DNA of 64,000 bases from Steromphala cineraria (taxonomy: Eukaryota; Mollusca; Gastropoda; Trochida; Trochidae): the NCBI GenBank assembly GCA_916613615.1, contig OU744724.1:25592171-25656170 (forward strand). Direction: 5' to 3'. Made by a program: the position numbers and the translations under genes. Shown piece after piece: positions 47,746 through 61,969 of this stretch (position 1 is the first letter of the stretch; each line of letters begins with the position of its first letter). The notes under the pieces were generated by a model. It ran no database searches and was not told where the DNA came from. It was given only the letters and a program-made list of their open reading frames with translations.

Positions 47746-48023
47746 ATTTGTTTTGTGTTGTTGAATCTGTCCTCACGTGGCTCATACACAGCGCTGCCGA
47801 GTGGATCTATTTCCCACAGGCGTCATCTCACGGTATTCACCGTCTAGTCGTGATATAAGGCTATGGTTTTAAAAAGAATGAATATTTTCAAATTTGCTGG
47901 AGAAGTCCTTGTCTTATCAAATGAGCGGGGAATGAAAATGCCGTAGAAAACTATAAACAATGGTTGTAGCGATCGTGTGTCACAGGCACAGCTATATGTA
48001 GCCTAACTTTCCCCCTCTCCTCT

Positions 48024-48143
48024 GCCTACGGCCATACCACGTTGAAAACACCGGTTCTCGTCCGATCACCGAAGATAAGCAACGTCGGGCCCGGATAATA
48101 CTTGGATGGGTGACCGCCTGGGAACACCGGGTGCTGTAGGCAT
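48024..48143 (+). rRNA. 5S ribosomal RNA variant, unit 14
   Basis: The only complete 5S copy with changes: nt 52 T to A (48075, GAAGATAAGC), inside the A box of the internal promoter, and nt 75 G to A (48098, GGATAATAC), just past the intermediate element. The upstream TATA-like box, helix I and T5 terminator remain. Promoter damage could reduce transcription, and the transcript could fold slightly differently. It lies 296 bp beyond the retroelement and belongs to the unit whose H1 copy is also the most altered. Confidence 0.9.
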
Positions 48144-49194
48144 TCACTTTTTCCTCTCCTATTTCTTCATTGCATTGTTCTTGTAACATTCAGTCCAAAC
48201 TTTTATTTCACACATTTGTATATCACCAAACGCATCTAATTTCAAAATAACACCAACACATTCACAAAGAATCTCTCCTCAAAAATCCCTCTATGTCATC
48301 TCAACTCACAAACTACCATCAGAATTATTCTCCTTTTCTCACTTCACCTCACTCGATGTTCCCATACTTAAATCAGTTAACAGCTTTTCATATATTGTCA
48401 TAACAAACTATCTCATTAAAATGTAGGCATTATTAATGGTCAATTATTTTCTTTGTCTAGTGAACAAACTCTTCACTTACATAATCTATCATCTGTAACA
48501 TGTTCACTCTACTCAAAAGTCGAAAAGTTCAAATATATGATTACATGAACACATCTCCCCCTCTGACGAGTTGGTTATAGCTGTGCTTTGATAAGGGCAA
48601 GTAACTCCTCAAGCCTTGATGGCAGTCGGGAACATGCTAATTGTTGAGTGAAAACACATCGTTAGTGTCAAGGAATCGGATATCATATAATTTCTACCTA
48701 CAATCAATACAGTGTATTTAAAAGTCTTTACTTATCTAATGACGGGGTTTATTGATTTAAATGGTGTTTTGAAAATATTATCATATTGAACATCTAGTTA
48801 GAATGTTTAGTGTTTTCTGTGAAGTAGATTATAAAAGAAGGGATTTCGGGAGAGATTGATTGCTTAGGTGACCGTATGCAAGAATGTGAATAATTCATAT
48901 TTTCAATCAAAATAATTACACTTGGACTGAATCATGTATTTTGTGATTTTCAAAGTTACCAATGTATTCTAGCAGGATCCGTTGATTGATGAGAAGGGAG
49001 GGGATGGTGAGTAGACGAGGGAGTAGGCTTAAGCTAAGGAGAATGACGTGAGACTGAGGGGTAAGGGGTTTGAGCTGGGGTGGGGTGGGTTGAGGGGATG
49101 ATGATCTTTATATCTTTATTTGTTTGCTCTATTATCTTCCCTCAAACGGACTGAAATAGTGCATTGTAAAAATTATCTTTTTTGATATTTGTAT

Positions 49195-49210
49195 GGCCCT
49201 GAAAAGGGCC
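49195..49210 (-). terminator. Histone mRNA 3' stem-loop, unit 15
   Basis: Perfect palindrome. The 3' flank of the stem reads AACAACAAAAG in place of AACCACAAAAG on the plus strand. Confidence 0.95.
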
Positions 49211-49245
49211 TTTTAACAACAAAAGTGTGGGAGATGTCCGGCAAC

Positions 49246-49818
49246 TTAAGCCTTCTTTGGCTTGGCGGCGGCCTTCTTCTTTGGGGTTTTCACCTTCTTG
49301 GGCTTGGCGGCAGCAGTCTTTGCTTTCTTTGGGGTTTTCACCTTCTTGGGCTTGGCGGCAGCCTTCACCTTCTTTGGAGACTTGGCAGCTTTCTTGGCAG
49401 CAGTCTTGGGTTTCTTGGCGGCGGTGGGCTTCTTCACTTTCTTAGGTGACTTTGCTGCTTTCTTTGGCTTAGCAGCGGCCTTAGCTTTCTTTGGTTTGTC
49501 AGCTTTCTTCACCTCACCCAAGCGGAAGGAGCCAGTGGCACCAGTTCCCTTAGACTGTTTCAAGGCGCCGTTCTTCACTCCATTTCTCAGGGCAGTCTTG
49601 AGACGGGCGTTGATAGCAGTTGAGTTTTCACCAACTTTGTAGTTGCTCATGATGTACTTGAGAAGAGCCTGACGTGAAGAGCCGCCCCTCTCCTTCAATG
49701 CGGCAACAGCTTTCTGTACCATCTCGAGGTAGGTTGGATGGGATGCCACCTTCTTGGGTTTGGAGGCAGTCTTCTTCTTGGGGGTCTTCACGGGTGCGGG
49801 AGCAGCAGTATCGGCCAT
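49246..49818 (-). CDS. Linker histone H1, unit 15
   Basis: Consensus 190-aa protein. From here to unit 19 the upstream in-frame ATG in the leader is ACG, so the only plausible start is the MADTAAP codon. Confidence 0.97.
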   Translation of the reverse strand: MADTAAPAPVKTPKKKTASKPKKVASHPTYLEMVQKAVAALKERGGSSRQALLKYIMSNYKVGENSTAINARLKTALRNGVKNGALKQSKGTGATGSFRLGEVKKADKPKKAKAAAKPKKAAKSPKKVKKPTAAKKPKTAAKKAAKSPKKVKAAAKPKKVKTPKKAKTAAAKPKKVKTPKKKAAAKPKKA

Positions 49819-51205
49819 GGTCGTCTTGTGTAGAGTCAGGAGACAGCGGGAGTCAACTTGCGAGTGTGAGCTACAGCGAGCGAATGACTGCTGGTCAGCC
49901 GTGCGCTGCTTAGAGGCCTGAGTGCGGACGTCGAAGAAAGCCACCTACCCCTCTCCAGTCAGATATGAGAGTGTGCATTAGTGTGTGTTTTCTAATGTAC
50001 TTAAAAGTTGCATTGCGCTCTTTAGCGACGCTTTACAAGCAATGTGTCTATTGTGGTGGATAGAAAAATCATTTACCTACACATCCATACCAGACAATAT
50101 GACCTTTGAAAGAAAATAAATATTTTGTGATTAAAACAGACGAGACCACTCACTTATGAAATCACCATTCTTAAGTTTCAAATGCCATCTACAACAACGC
50201 GCATCAATTTTCAACTTATAAAATCCTTGCAAATTGTCGCCAAAACATTAATGCATAAAATAATGTGCTAAGATGGGTAATTTTGTGGATATTATGACGT
50301 TTATAACTCTTCAAACACAGACAATGAAACACGTCTCACTCGGCAGTCGCCATTACAGACTCGGGCCTCTACATGCATGTATATTTCTTGAGCAGTATAA
50401 CGTCCTAATCACATCGATAATACTACAAACCCGAGTTAAAGTAACTCCTGTTTAGTGTTTTTGCTTTATGTTAAGAATAAAGTTTAATTTGCAACTCATA
50501 GCCCGTGTTTGGAGAGAAAGAAAAAACGCTGATGCTCTCTGTCTGTCTACACTGGGATCGGTGAGATTCGGGCCTGGGTATACACTGGACACATAACATT
50601 CTGAGCTTTGTTATTTGTGTGTTTTCCGAGTGGAAATGTAAAAAAATATGTGTGTCATTAGATTGTTTACTGAGTGGCGTATTTTATTTATTTCAAAACG
50701 ATAAAGAAATAACACGTCCGAGCATCTATAGGCCTAAACCCCCTCCCAGTCTCACACTGTAAGCACGAGGTCGTATCTACCTGTGTCTCCCATGATGGGG
50801 GTAACCTTTATATAAAATATACTCCCCGAACATCAGGTTTGAATCATAATCAGGGGACATACAATATGACGAACGTGAAAGGTAAAGAAAATATGGAAAA
50901 ATTAAAATCACGGGGAGCGACCTGCACATTTGTTTTGTGTTGTTGAATCTGTCCTCACGTGGCTCATACACAGCGATGCCGAGTGGATCTATTTCCCACA
51001 GGCGTCATCTCACGGTATTCACCGTCTAGTCGTGATATAAGGCTATGGTTTTAAAAAGAATGAATATTTTCAAATTTGCTGGAGAAGTCCTTGTCTTATC
51101 AAATGAGCGGGGAATGAAAATGCCGTAGAAAACTATAAACAATGGTTGTAGCGATCGTGTGTCACAGGCACAGCTATATGTAGCCTAACTTTCCCCATCT
51201 CCTCT

Positions 51206-51325
51206 GCCTACGGCCATACCACGTTGAAAACACCGGTTCTCGTCCGATCACCGAAGTTAAGCAACGTCGGGCCCGGATAGTACTTGGATGGGTGACCGCC
51301 TGGGAACACCGGGTGCTGTAGGCAT
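51206..51325 (+). rRNA. 5S ribosomal RNA, unit 15
   Basis: Back to the consensus sequence. The 5' flank is CCCCATCTCC, the form of units 15-19. Confidence 0.97.
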
Positions 51326-52375
51326 TCACTTTTTCCTCTCCTATTTCTTCATTGCATTGTTCTTGTAACATTCAGTCCAAACTTTTATTTCACACATTTG
51401 TATATCACCAAACGCATCTAATTTCAAAATAACACCAACACATTCACAAAGAATCTCTCCTCAAAAATCCCTCTATGTCATCTCAACTCACAAACTACCA
51501 TCAGAATTATTCTCCTTTTCTCACTTCACCTCACTCGATGTTCCCATACTTAAATCAGTTAACAGCTTTTCATATATTGTCATAACAAACTATCTCATTA
51601 AATTTAGGCATTATTAATGGTCAATTATTTTCTTTGTCTAGTGAACAAACTCTTCACTTACATAATCTATCATCTGTAACATGTTCACTCTACTCAAAAG
51701 TCGAAAATTTCAAATATATGATTACATGAACACATCTCCCCCTCTGACGAGTTGGTTATAGCTGTGCTTTGATAAGGGCAAGTAACTCCTCAAGCCTTGA
51801 TGGCAGTCGGGAACATGCTAATTGTTGAGTGAAAACACATCGTTAGTGTCAAGGAATCGGATATCATATAATTTCTACCTACAATCAATACAGTGTATTT
51901 AAAAGTCTTTACTTATCTAATGACGGGGTTTATTGATTTAAATGGTGTTTTGAAAATATTATCATATTGAACATCTAGTTAGAATGTTTAGTGTTTTCTG
52001 TGAAGTAGATTATAAAAGAAGGGATTTCGGGAGAGATTGATTGCTTAGGTGACCGTATGCAAGAATGTGAATAATTCATATTTTCAATCAAAATAATTAC
52101 ACATGGACTGAATCATGTATTTTGTGATTTTCAAAGTTACCAATGTATTCTAGCAGGATCCGTTGATTGATGAGAAGGGAGGGGATGGTGAGTAGACGAG
52201 GGAGTAGGCTTACGCTAAGGAGAATGACGTGAGACTGAGGGGTAAGGGGTTTGAGCTGGGGTGGGGTGGGTTGAGGGGATGATGATCTTTATATCTTTAT
52301 TTGTTTGCTCTATTATCTTCCCTCAAACGGACTGAAATAGTGCATTGTAAAAATTATCTTTTTTGATATTTGTAT

Positions 52376-52391
52376 GGCCCTGAAAAGGGCC
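52376..52391 (-). terminator. Histone mRNA 3' stem-loop, unit 16
   Basis: Perfect palindrome. Confidence 0.95.
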
Positions 52392-52426
52392 TTTTAACCA
52401 CAAAAGTGTGGGAGATGTCCGGCAAC

Positions 52427-52999
52427 TTAAGCCTTCTTTGGCTTGGCGGCGGCCTTCTTCTTTGGGGTTTTCACCTTCTTGGGCTTGGCGGCAGCAGTCT
52501 TTGCTTTCTTTGGGGTTTTCACCTTCTTGGGCTTGGCGGCAGCCTTCACCTTCTTTGGAGACTTGGCAGCTTTCTTGGCAGCAGTCTTGGGTTTCTTGGC
52601 GGCGGTGGGCTTCTTCACTTTCTTAGGTGACTTTGCTGCTTTCTTTGGCTTAGCAGCGGCCTTAGCTTTCTTTGGTTTGTCAGCTTTCTTCACCTCACCC
52701 AAGCGGAAGGAGCCAGTAGCACCAGTTCCCTTAGACTGTTTCAAGGCGCCGTTCTTCACTCCATTTCTCAGGGCAGTCTTGAGACGGGCGTTGATAGCAG
52801 TTGAGTTTTCACCAACTTTGTAGTTGCTCATGATGTACTTGAGAAGAGCCTGACGTGAAGAGCCGCCCCTCTCCTTCAATGCGGCAACAGCTTTCTGTAC
52901 CATCTCGAGGTAGGTTGGATGGGATGCCACCTTCTTGGGTTTGGAGGCAGTCTTCTTCTTGGGGGTCTTCACGGGTGCGGGAGCAGCAGTATCGGCCAT
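52427..52999 (-). CDS. Linker histone H1, unit 16
   Basis: Consensus protein. Two bases are missing upstream of the promoter (GCTTTGCTC for GCTTTGCGCTC near 53197), about 200 nt before the start codon. Confidence 0.97.
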   Translation of the reverse strand: MADTAAPAPVKTPKKKTASKPKKVASHPTYLEMVQKAVAALKERGGSSRQALLKYIMSNYKVGENSTAINARLKTALRNGVKNGALKQSKGTGATGSFRLGEVKKADKPKKAKAAAKPKKAAKSPKKVKKPTAAKKPKTAAKKAAKSPKKVKAAAKPKKVKTPKKAKTAAAKPKKVKTPKKKAAAKPKKA

Positions 53000-54384
53000 G
53001 GTCGTCTTGTGTAGAGTCAGGAGACAGCGGGAGTCAACTTGCGAGTGCGAGCTACAGCGAGCGAATGACTGCTGGTCAGCCGTGCGCTGCTTAGAGGCCT
53101 GAGTGCGGACGTCGAAGAAAGCCACCTACCCCTCTCCAGTCAGATATGAGAGTGTGCATTAGTGTGTGTTTTCTAATGTACTTAAAAGTTGCTTTGCTCT
53201 TTAGCGACGCTTTACAATCAATGTGTCTATTGTAGTGGATAGAAAAATCATTTACCTACACATCCATACCAGACAATATGACCTTTGAAAGAAAATAAAT
53301 ATTTTGTGATTAAAACAGACGAGACCACTCACTTATGAAATCACCATTCTTAAGTTTCAAATGCCATCTACAACAACGCGCATCAATTTTCAACTTATAA
53401 AATCCTTGCAAATTGTCGCCAAAACATTAATGCATAAAATAATGTGCTAAGATGGGTAATTTTGTGGATTTTATGACGTTTATAACTCTTCAAACACAGA
53501 CAATGAAACACGTCTCACTCGGCAGTCGCCATTACAGACTCGGGCCTCTACATGCATGTATATTTCTTGAGCAGTATAACGTCCTAATCACATCGATAAT
53601 ACTACAAACCCGAGTTAAAGTAACTCCTGTTTAGTGTTTTTGCTTTATGTTAAGAATAAAGTTTAATTTGCAACTCATAGCCCGTGTTTGGAGAGAAAGA
53701 AAAAACGCTGATGCTCTCTGTCTGTCTACACTGGGATCGGTGAGATTCGGGCCTGGGTATACACTGGACACATAACATTCTGAGCTTTGTTATTTGTGTG
53801 TTTTCCGAGTGGAAATGTAAAAAAATATGTGTGTCATTAGATTGTTTACTGAGTGGCGTATTTTATTTATTTCAAAACGATAAAGAAATAACACTTCCGA
53901 GCATCTATAGGCCTAAACCCCCTCCCAGTCTCACACTGTAAGCACGAGGTCGTATCTACCTGTGTCTCCCATGATGGGGGTAACCTGTATATAAAATATA
54001 CTCCCCGAACATCAGGTTTGAATCATAATCAGGGGACATACAATATGACGAACGTGAAAGGTAAAGAAAATATGGAAAAATTAAAATCACGGGGAGCGAC
54101 CTGCACATTTGTTTTGTGTTGTTGAATCTGTCCTCACGTGGCTCATACACAGCGCTGCCGAGTGGATCTATTTCCCACAGGCGTCATCTCACGGTATTCA
54201 CCGTCTAGTCGTGATATAAGGCTATGGTTTTAAAAAGAATGAATATTTTCAAATTTGCTGGAGAAGTCCTTGTCTTATCAAATGAGCGGGGAATGAAAAT
54301 GCCGTAGAAAACTATAAACAATGGTTGTAGCGATCGTGTGTCACAGGCACAGCTATATGTAGCCTAACTTTCCCCATCTCCTCT

Positions 54385-54504
54385 GCCTACGGCCATACCA
54401 CGTTGAAAACACCGGTTCTCGTCCGATCACCGAAGTTAAGCAACGTCGGGCCCGGATAGTACTTGGATGGGTGACCGCCTGGGAACACCGGGTGCTGTAG
54501 GCAT
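54385..54504 (+). rRNA. 5S ribosomal RNA, unit 16
   Basis: Consensus 5S. Downstream the unit has a private ACCTCGGAATCGATG change near 54710 (net gain of two bases). Confidence 0.97.
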
Positions 54505-55556
54505 TCACTTTTTCCTCTCCTATTTCTTCATTGCATTGTTCTTGTAACATTCAGTCCAAACTTTTATTTCACACATTTGTATATCACCAAACGCATCTAA
54601 TTTCAAAATAACACCAACACATTCACAAAGAATCTCTCCTCAAAAATCCCTCTATGTCATCTCAACTCACAAACTACCATCAGAATTATTCTCCTTTTCT
54701 CACTTCACCTCGGAATCGATGTTCCCATACTTAAATCAGTTAACAGCTTTTCATATATTGTCATAACAAACTATCTCATTAAATTTAGGCATTATTAATG
54801 GTCAATTATTTTCTTTGTCTAGTGAACAAACTCTTCACTTACATAATCTATCATCTGTAACATGTTCACTCTACTCAAAAGTCGAAAATTTCAATTATAT
54901 GATTACATGAACACATCTCCCCCTCTGACGAGTTGGTTATAGCTGTGCTTTGATAAGGGCAAGTAACTCCTCAAGCCTTGATGGCAGTCGGGAACATGCT
55001 AATTGTTGAGTGAAAACACATCGTTAGTGTCAAGGAATCGGATATCATATAATTTCTACCTACAATCAATACAGTGTATTTAAAAGTCTTTACTTATCTA
55101 ATGACGGGGTTTATTGATTTAAATGGTGTTTTGAAAATATTATCATATTGAACATCTAGTTAGAATGTTTAGTGTTTTCTGTGAAGTAGATTATAAAAGA
55201 AGGGATTTCGGGAGAGATTGATTGCTTAGGTGACCGTATGCAAGAATGTGAATAATTCATATTTTCAATCAAAATAATTACACATGGACTGAATCATGTA
55301 TTTTGTGATTTTCAAAGTTACCAATGTATTCTAGCAGGATCCGTTGATTGATGAGAAGGGAGGGGATGGTGAGTAGACGAGGGAGTAGGCTTAAGCTAAG
55401 GAGAATGACGTGAGACTGAGGGGTAAGGGGTTTGAGCTGGGGTGGGGTGGGTTGAGGGGATGATGATCTTTATATCTTTATTTGTTTGCTCTATTATCTT
55501 CCCTCAAACGGACTGAAATAGTGCATTGTAAAAATTATCTTTTTTGATATTTGTAT

Positions 55557-55572
55557 GGCCCTGAAAAGGGCC
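55557..55572 (-). terminator. Histone mRNA 3' stem-loop, unit 17
   Basis: Perfect palindrome. Confidence 0.95.
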
Positions 55573-55607
55573 TTTTAACCACAAAAGTGTGGGAGATGTC
55601 CGGCAAC

Positions 55608-56180
55608 TTAAGCCTTCTTTGGCTTGGCGGCGGCCTTCTTCTTTGGGGTTTTCACCTTCTTGGGCTTGGCGGCAGCAGTCTTTGCTTTCTTTGGGGTTTT
55701 CACCTTCTTGGGCTTGGCGGCAGCCTTCACCTTCTTTGGAGACTTGGCAGCTTTCTTGGCAGCAGTCTTGGGTTTCTTGGCGGCGGTGGGCTTCTTCACT
55801 TTCTTAGGTGACTTTGCTGCTTTCTTTGGCTTAGCAGCGGCCTTAGCTTTCTTTGGTTTGTCAGCTTTCTTCACCTCACCCAAGCGGAAGGAGCCAGTAG
55901 CACCAGTTCCCTTAGACTGTTTCAAGGCGCCGTTCTTCACTCCATTTCTCAGGGCAGTCTTGAGACGGGCGTTGATAGCAGTTGAGTTTTCACCAACTTT
56001 GTAGTTGCTCATGATGTACTTGAGAAGAGCCTGACGTGAAGAGCCGCCCCTCTCCTTCAATGCGGCAACAGCTTTCTGTACCATCTCGAGGTAGGTTGGA
56101 TGGGATGCCACCTTCTTGGGTTTGGAGGCAGTCTTCTTCTTGGGGGTCTTCACGGGTGCGGGAGCAGCAGTATCGGCCAT
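55608..56180 (-). CDS. Linker histone H1, unit 17
   Basis: Consensus 190-aa protein of the right-hand subfamily (leader GCGAGTGCGAG, plus strand). Confidence 0.97.
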   Translation of the reverse strand: MADTAAPAPVKTPKKKTASKPKKVASHPTYLEMVQKAVAALKERGGSSRQALLKYIMSNYKVGENSTAINARLKTALRNGVKNGALKQSKGTGATGSFRLGEVKKADKPKKAKAAAKPKKAAKSPKKVKKPTAAKKPKTAAKKAAKSPKKVKAAAKPKKVKTPKKAKTAAAKPKKVKTPKKKAAAKPKKA

Positions 56181-57567
56181 GGTCGTCTTGTGTAGAGTCA
56201 GGAGACAGCGGGAGTCAACTTGCGAGTGCGAGCTACAGCGAGCGAATGACTGCTGGTCAGCCGTGCGCTGCTTAGAGGCCTGAGTGCGGACGTCGAAGAA
56301 AGCCACCTACCCCTCTCCAGTCAGATATGAGAGTGTGCATTAGTGTGTGTTTTCTAATGTACTTAAAAGTTGCTTTGCGCTCTTTAGCGACGCTTTACAA
56401 TCAATGTGTCTATTGTAGTGGATAGAAAAATCATTTACCTACACATCCATACCAGACAATATGACCTTTGAAAGAAAATAAATATTTTGTGATTAAAACA
56501 GACGAGACCACTCACTTATGAAATCACCATTCTTAAGTTTCAAATGCCATCTACAACAACGCGCATCAATTTTCAACTTATAAAATCCTTGCAAATTGTC
56601 GCCAAAACATTAATGCATAAAATAATGTGCTAAGATGGGTAATTTTGTGGATTTTATGACGTTTATAACTCTTCAAACACAGACAATGAAACACGTCTCA
56701 CTCGGCAGTCGCCATTACAGACTCGGGCCTCTACATGCATGTATATTTCTTGAGCAGTATAACGTCCTAATCACATCGATAATACTACAAACCCGAGTTA
56801 AAGTAACTCCTGTTTAGTGTTTTTGCTTTATGTTAAGAATAAAGTTTAATTTGCAACTCATAGCCCGTGTTTGGAGAGAAAGAAAAAACGCTGATGCTCT
56901 CTGTCTGTCTACACTGGGATCGGTGAGATTCGGGCCTGGGTATACACTGGACACATAACATTCTGAGCTTTGTTATTTGTGTGTTTTCCGAGTGGAAATG
57001 TAAAAAAATATGTGTGTCATTAGATTGTTTACTGAGTGGCGTATTTTATTTATTTCAAAACGATAAAGAAATAACACTTCCGAGCATCTATAGGCCTAAA
57101 CCCCCTCCCAGTCTCACACTGTAAGCACGAGGTCGTATCTACCTGTGTCTCCCATGATGGGGGTAACCTGTATATAAAATATACTCCCCGAACATCAGGT
57201 TTGAATCATAATCAGGGGACATACAATATGACGAACGTGAAAGGTAAAGAAAATATGGAAAAATTAAAATCACGGGGAGCGACCTGCACATTTGTTTTGT
57301 GTTGTTGAATCTGTCCTCACGTGGCTCATACACAGCGCTGCCGAGTGGATCTATTTCCCACAGGCGTCATCTCACGGTATTCACCGTCTAGTCGTGATAT
57401 AAGGCTATGGTTTTAAAAAGAATGAATATTTTCAAATTTGCTGGAGAAGTCCTTGTCTTATCAAATGAGCGGGGAATGAAAATGCCGTAGAAAACTATAA
57501 ACAATGGTTGTAGCGATCGTGTGTCACAGGCACAGCTATATGTAGCCTAACTTTCCCCATCTCCTCT

Positions 57568-57687
57568 GCCTACGGCCATACCACGTTGAAAACACCGGTT
57601 CTCGTCCGATCACCGAAGTTAAGCAACGTCGGGCCCGGATAGTACTTGGATGGGTGACCGCCTGGGAACACCGGGTGCTGTAGGCAT
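57568..57687 (+). rRNA. 5S ribosomal RNA, unit 17
   Basis: Consensus 5S with right-hand-type flanks. Confidence 0.97.
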
Positions 57688-58737
57688 TCACTTTTTCCTC
57701 TCCTATTTCTTCATTGCATTGTTCTTGTAACATTCAGTCCAAACTTTTATTTCACACATTTGTATATCACCAAACGCATCTAATTTCAAAATAACACCAA
57801 CACATTCACAAAGAATCTCTCCTCAAAAATCCCTCTATGTCATCTCAACTCACAAACTACCATCAGAATTATTCTCCTTTTCTCACTTCACCTCACTCGA
57901 TGTTCCCATACTTAAATCAGTTAACAGCTTTTCATATATTGTCATAACAAACTATCTCATTAAATTTAGGCATTATTAATGGTCAATTATTTTCTTTGTC
58001 TAGTGAACAAACTCTTCACTTACATAATCTATCATCTGTAACATGTTCACTCTACTCAAAAGTCGAAAATTTCAAATATATGATTACATGAACACATCTC
58101 CCCCTCTGACGAGTTGGTTATAGCTGTGCTTTGATAAGGGCAAGTAACTCCTCAAGCCTTGATGGCAGTCGGGAACATGCTAATTGTTGAGTGAAAACAC
58201 ATCGTTAGTGTCAAGGAATCGGATATCATATAATTTCTACCTACAATCAATACAGTGTATTTAAAAGTCTTTACTTATCTAATGACGGGGTTTATTGATT
58301 TAAATGGTGTTTTGAAAATATTATCATATTGAACATCTAGTTAGAATGTTTAGTGTTTTCTGTGAAGTAGATTATAAAAGAAGGGATTTCGGGAGAGATT
58401 GATTGCTTAGGTGACCGTATGCAAGAATGTGAATAATTCATATTTTCAATCAAAATAATTACACATGGACTGAATCATGTATTTTGTGATTTTCAAAGTT
58501 ACCAATGTATTCTAGCAGGATCCGTTGATTGACGAGAAGGGAGGGGATGGTGAGTAGACGAGGGAGTAGGCTTAAGCTAAGGAGAATGACGTGAGACTGA
58601 GGGGTAAGGGGTTTGAGCTGGGGTGGGGTGGGTTGAGGGGATGATGATCTTTATATCTTTATTTGTTTGCTCTATTATCTTCCCTCAAACGGACTGAAAT
58701 AGTGCATTGTAAAAATTATCTTTTTTGATATTTGTAT

Positions 58738-58753
58738 GGCCCTGAAAAGGGCC
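58738..58753 (-). terminator. Histone mRNA 3' stem-loop, unit 18
   Basis: Perfect palindrome. Confidence 0.95.
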
Positions 58754-58788
58754 TTTTAACCACAAAAGTGTGGGAGATGTCCGGCAAC

Positions 58789-59361
58789 TTAAGCCTTCTT
58801 TGGCTTGGCGGCGGCCTTCTTCTTTGGGGTTTTCACCTTCTTGGGCTTGGCGGCAGCAGTCTTTGCTTTCTTTGGGGTTTTCACCTTCTTGGGCTTGGCG
58901 GCAGCCTTCACCTTCTTTGGAGACTTGGCAGCTTTCTTGGCAGCAGTCTTGGGTTTCTTGGCGGCGGTGGGCTTCTTCACTTTCTTAGGTGACTTTGCTG
59001 CTTTCTTTGGCTTAGCAGCGGCCTTAGCTTTCTTTGGTTTGTCAGCTTTCTTCACCTCACCCAAGCGGAAGGAGCCAGTAGCACCAGTTCCCTTAGACTG
59101 TTTCAAGGCGCCGTTCTTCACTCCATTTCTCAGGGCAGTCTTGAGACGGGCGTTGATAGCAGTTGAGTTTTCACCAACTTTGTAGTTGCTCATGATGTAC
59201 TTGAGAAGAGCCTGACGTGAAGAGCCGCCCCTCTCCTTCAATGCGGCAACAGCTTTCTGTACCATCTCGAGGTAGGTTGGATGGGATGCCACCTTCTTGG
59301 GTTTGGAGGCAGTCTTCTTCTTGGGGGTCTTCACGGGTGCGGGAGCAGCAGTATCGGCCAT
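58789..59361 (-). CDS. Linker histone H1, unit 18
   Basis: Consensus protein. Unit 18 shares the change GATTGACGAGAAGG (near 58527) with unit 19 only. Confidence 0.97.
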   Translation of the reverse strand: MADTAAPAPVKTPKKKTASKPKKVASHPTYLEMVQKAVAALKERGGSSRQALLKYIMSNYKVGENSTAINARLKTALRNGVKNGALKQSKGTGATGSFRLGEVKKADKPKKAKAAAKPKKAAKSPKKVKKPTAAKKPKTAAKKAAKSPKKVKAAAKPKKVKTPKKAKTAAAKPKKVKTPKKKAAAKPKKA

Positions 59362-60748
59362 GGTCGTCTTGTGTAGAGTCAGGAGACAGCGGGAGTCAAC
59401 TTGCGAGTGCGAGCTACAGCGAGCGAATGACTGCTGGTCAGCCGTGCGCTGCTTAGAGGCCTGAGTGCGGACGTCGAAGAAAGCCACCTACCCCTCTCCA
59501 GTCAGATATGAGAGTGTGCATTAGTGTGTGTTTTCTAATGTACTTAAAAGTTGCTTTGCGCTCTTTAGCGACGCTTTACAATCAATGTGTCTATTGTAGT
59601 GGATAGAAAAATCATTTACCTACACATCCATACCAGACAATATGACCTTTGAAAGAAAATAAATATTTTGTGATTAAAACAGACGAGACCACTCACTTAT
59701 GAAATCACCATTCTTAAGTTTCAAATGCCATCTACAACAACGCGCATCAATTTTCAACTTATAAAATCCTTGCAAATTGTCGCCAAAACATTAATGCATA
59801 AAATAATGTGCTAAGATGGGTAATTTTGTGGATTTTATGACGTTTATAACTCTTCAAACACAGACAATGAAACACGTCTCACTCGGCAGTCGCCATTACA
59901 GACTCGGGCCTCTACATGCATGTATATTTCTTGAGCAGTATAACGTCCTAATCACATCGATAATACTACAAACCCGAGTTAAAGTAACTCCTGTTTAGTG
60001 TTTTTGCTTTATGTTAAGAATAAAGTTTAATTTGCAACTCATAGCCCGTGTTTGGAGAGAAAGAAAAAACGCTGATGCTCTCTGTCTGTCTACACTGGGA
60101 TCGGTGAGATTCGGGCCTGGGTATACACTGGACACATAACATTCTGAGCTTTGTTATTTGTGTGTTTTCCGAGTGGAAATGTAAAAAAATATGTGTGTCA
60201 TTAGATTGTTTACTGAGTGGCGTATTTTATTTATTTCAAAACGATAAAGAAATAACACTTCCGAGCATCTATAGGCCTAAACCCCCTCCCAGTCTCACAC
60301 TGTAAGCACGAGGTCGTATCTACCTGTGTCTCCCATGATGGGGGTAACCTGTATATAAAATATACTCCCCGAACATCAGGTTTGAATCATAATCAGGGGA
60401 CATACAATATGACGAACGTGAAAGGTAAAGAAAATATGGAAAAATTAAAATCACGGGGAGCGACCTGCACATTTGTTTTGTGTTGTTGAATCTGTCCTCA
60501 CGTGGCTCATACACAGCGCTGCCGAGTGGATCTATTTCCCACAGGCGTCATCTCACGGTATTCACCGTCTAGTCGTGATATAAGGCTATGGTTTTAAAAA
60601 GAATGAATATTTTCAAATTTGCTGGAGAAGTCCTTGTCTTATCAAATGAGCGGGGAATGAAAATGCCGTAGAAAACTATAAACAATGGTTGTAGCGATCG
60701 TGTGTCACAGGCACAGCTATATGTAGCCTAACTTTCCCCATCTCCTCT

Positions 60749-60868
60749 GCCTACGGCCATACCACGTTGAAAACACCGGTTCTCGTCCGATCACCGAAGT
60801 TAAGCAACGTCGGGCCCGGATAGTACTTGGATGGGTGACCGCCTGGGAACACCGGGTGCTGTAGGCAT
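60749..60868 (+). rRNA. 5S ribosomal RNA, unit 18
   Basis: Consensus 5S; last complete copy in the window. Confidence 0.97.
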
Positions 60869-61918
60869 TCACTTTTTCCTCTCCTATTTCTTCATTGCAT
60901 TGTTCTTGTAACATTCAGTCCAAACTTTTATTTCACACATTTGTATATCACCAAACGCATCTAATTTCAAAATAACACCAACACATTCACAAAGAATCTC
61001 TCCTCAAAAATCCCTCTATGTCATCTCAACTCACAAACTACCATCAGAATTATTCTCCTTTTCTCACTTCACCTCACTCGATGTTCCCATACTTAAATCA
61101 GTTAACAGCTTTTCATATATTGTCATAACAAACTATCTCATTAAATTTAGGCATTATTAATGGTCAATTATTTTCTTTGTCTAGTGAACAAACTCTTCAC
61201 TTACATAATCTATCATCTGTAACATGTTCACTCTACTCAAAAGTCGAAAATTTCAAATATATGATTACATGAACACATCTCCCCCTCTGACGAGTTGGTT
61301 ATAGCTGTGCTTTGATAAGGGCAAGTAACTCCTCAAGCCTTGATGGCAGTCGGGAACATGCTAATTGTTGAGTGAAAACACATCGTTAGTGTCAAGGAAT
61401 CGGATATCATATAATTTCTACCTACAATCAATACAGTGTATTTAAAAGTCTTTACTTATCTAATGACGGGGTTTATTGATTTAAATGGTGTTTTGAAAAT
61501 ATTATCATATTGAACATCTAGTTAGAATGTTTAGTGTTTTCTGTGAAGTAGATTATAAAAGAAGGGATTTCGGGAGAGATTGATTGCTTAGGTGACCGTA
61601 TGCAAGAATGTGAATAATTCATATTTTCAATCAAAATAATTACACATGGACTGAATCATGTATTTTGTGATTTTCAAAGTTACCAATGTATTCTAGCAGG
61701 ATCCGTTGATTGACGAGAAGGGAGGGGATGGTGAGTAGACGAGGGAGTAGGCTTAAGCTAAGGAGAATGACGTGAGACTGAGGGGTAAGGGGTTTGAGCT
61801 GGGGTGGGGTGGGTTGAGGGGATGATGATCTTTATATCTTTATTTGTTTGCTCTATTATCTTCCCTCAAACGGACTGAAATAGTGCATTGTAAAAATTAT
61901 CTTTTTTGATATTTGTAT

Positions 61919-61934
61919 GGCCCTGAAAAGGGCC
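61919..61934 (-). terminator. Histone mRNA 3' stem-loop, unit 19
   Basis: Perfect palindrome. Confidence 0.95.
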
Positions 61935-61969
61935 TTTTAACCACAAAAGTGTGGGAGATGTCCGGCAAC

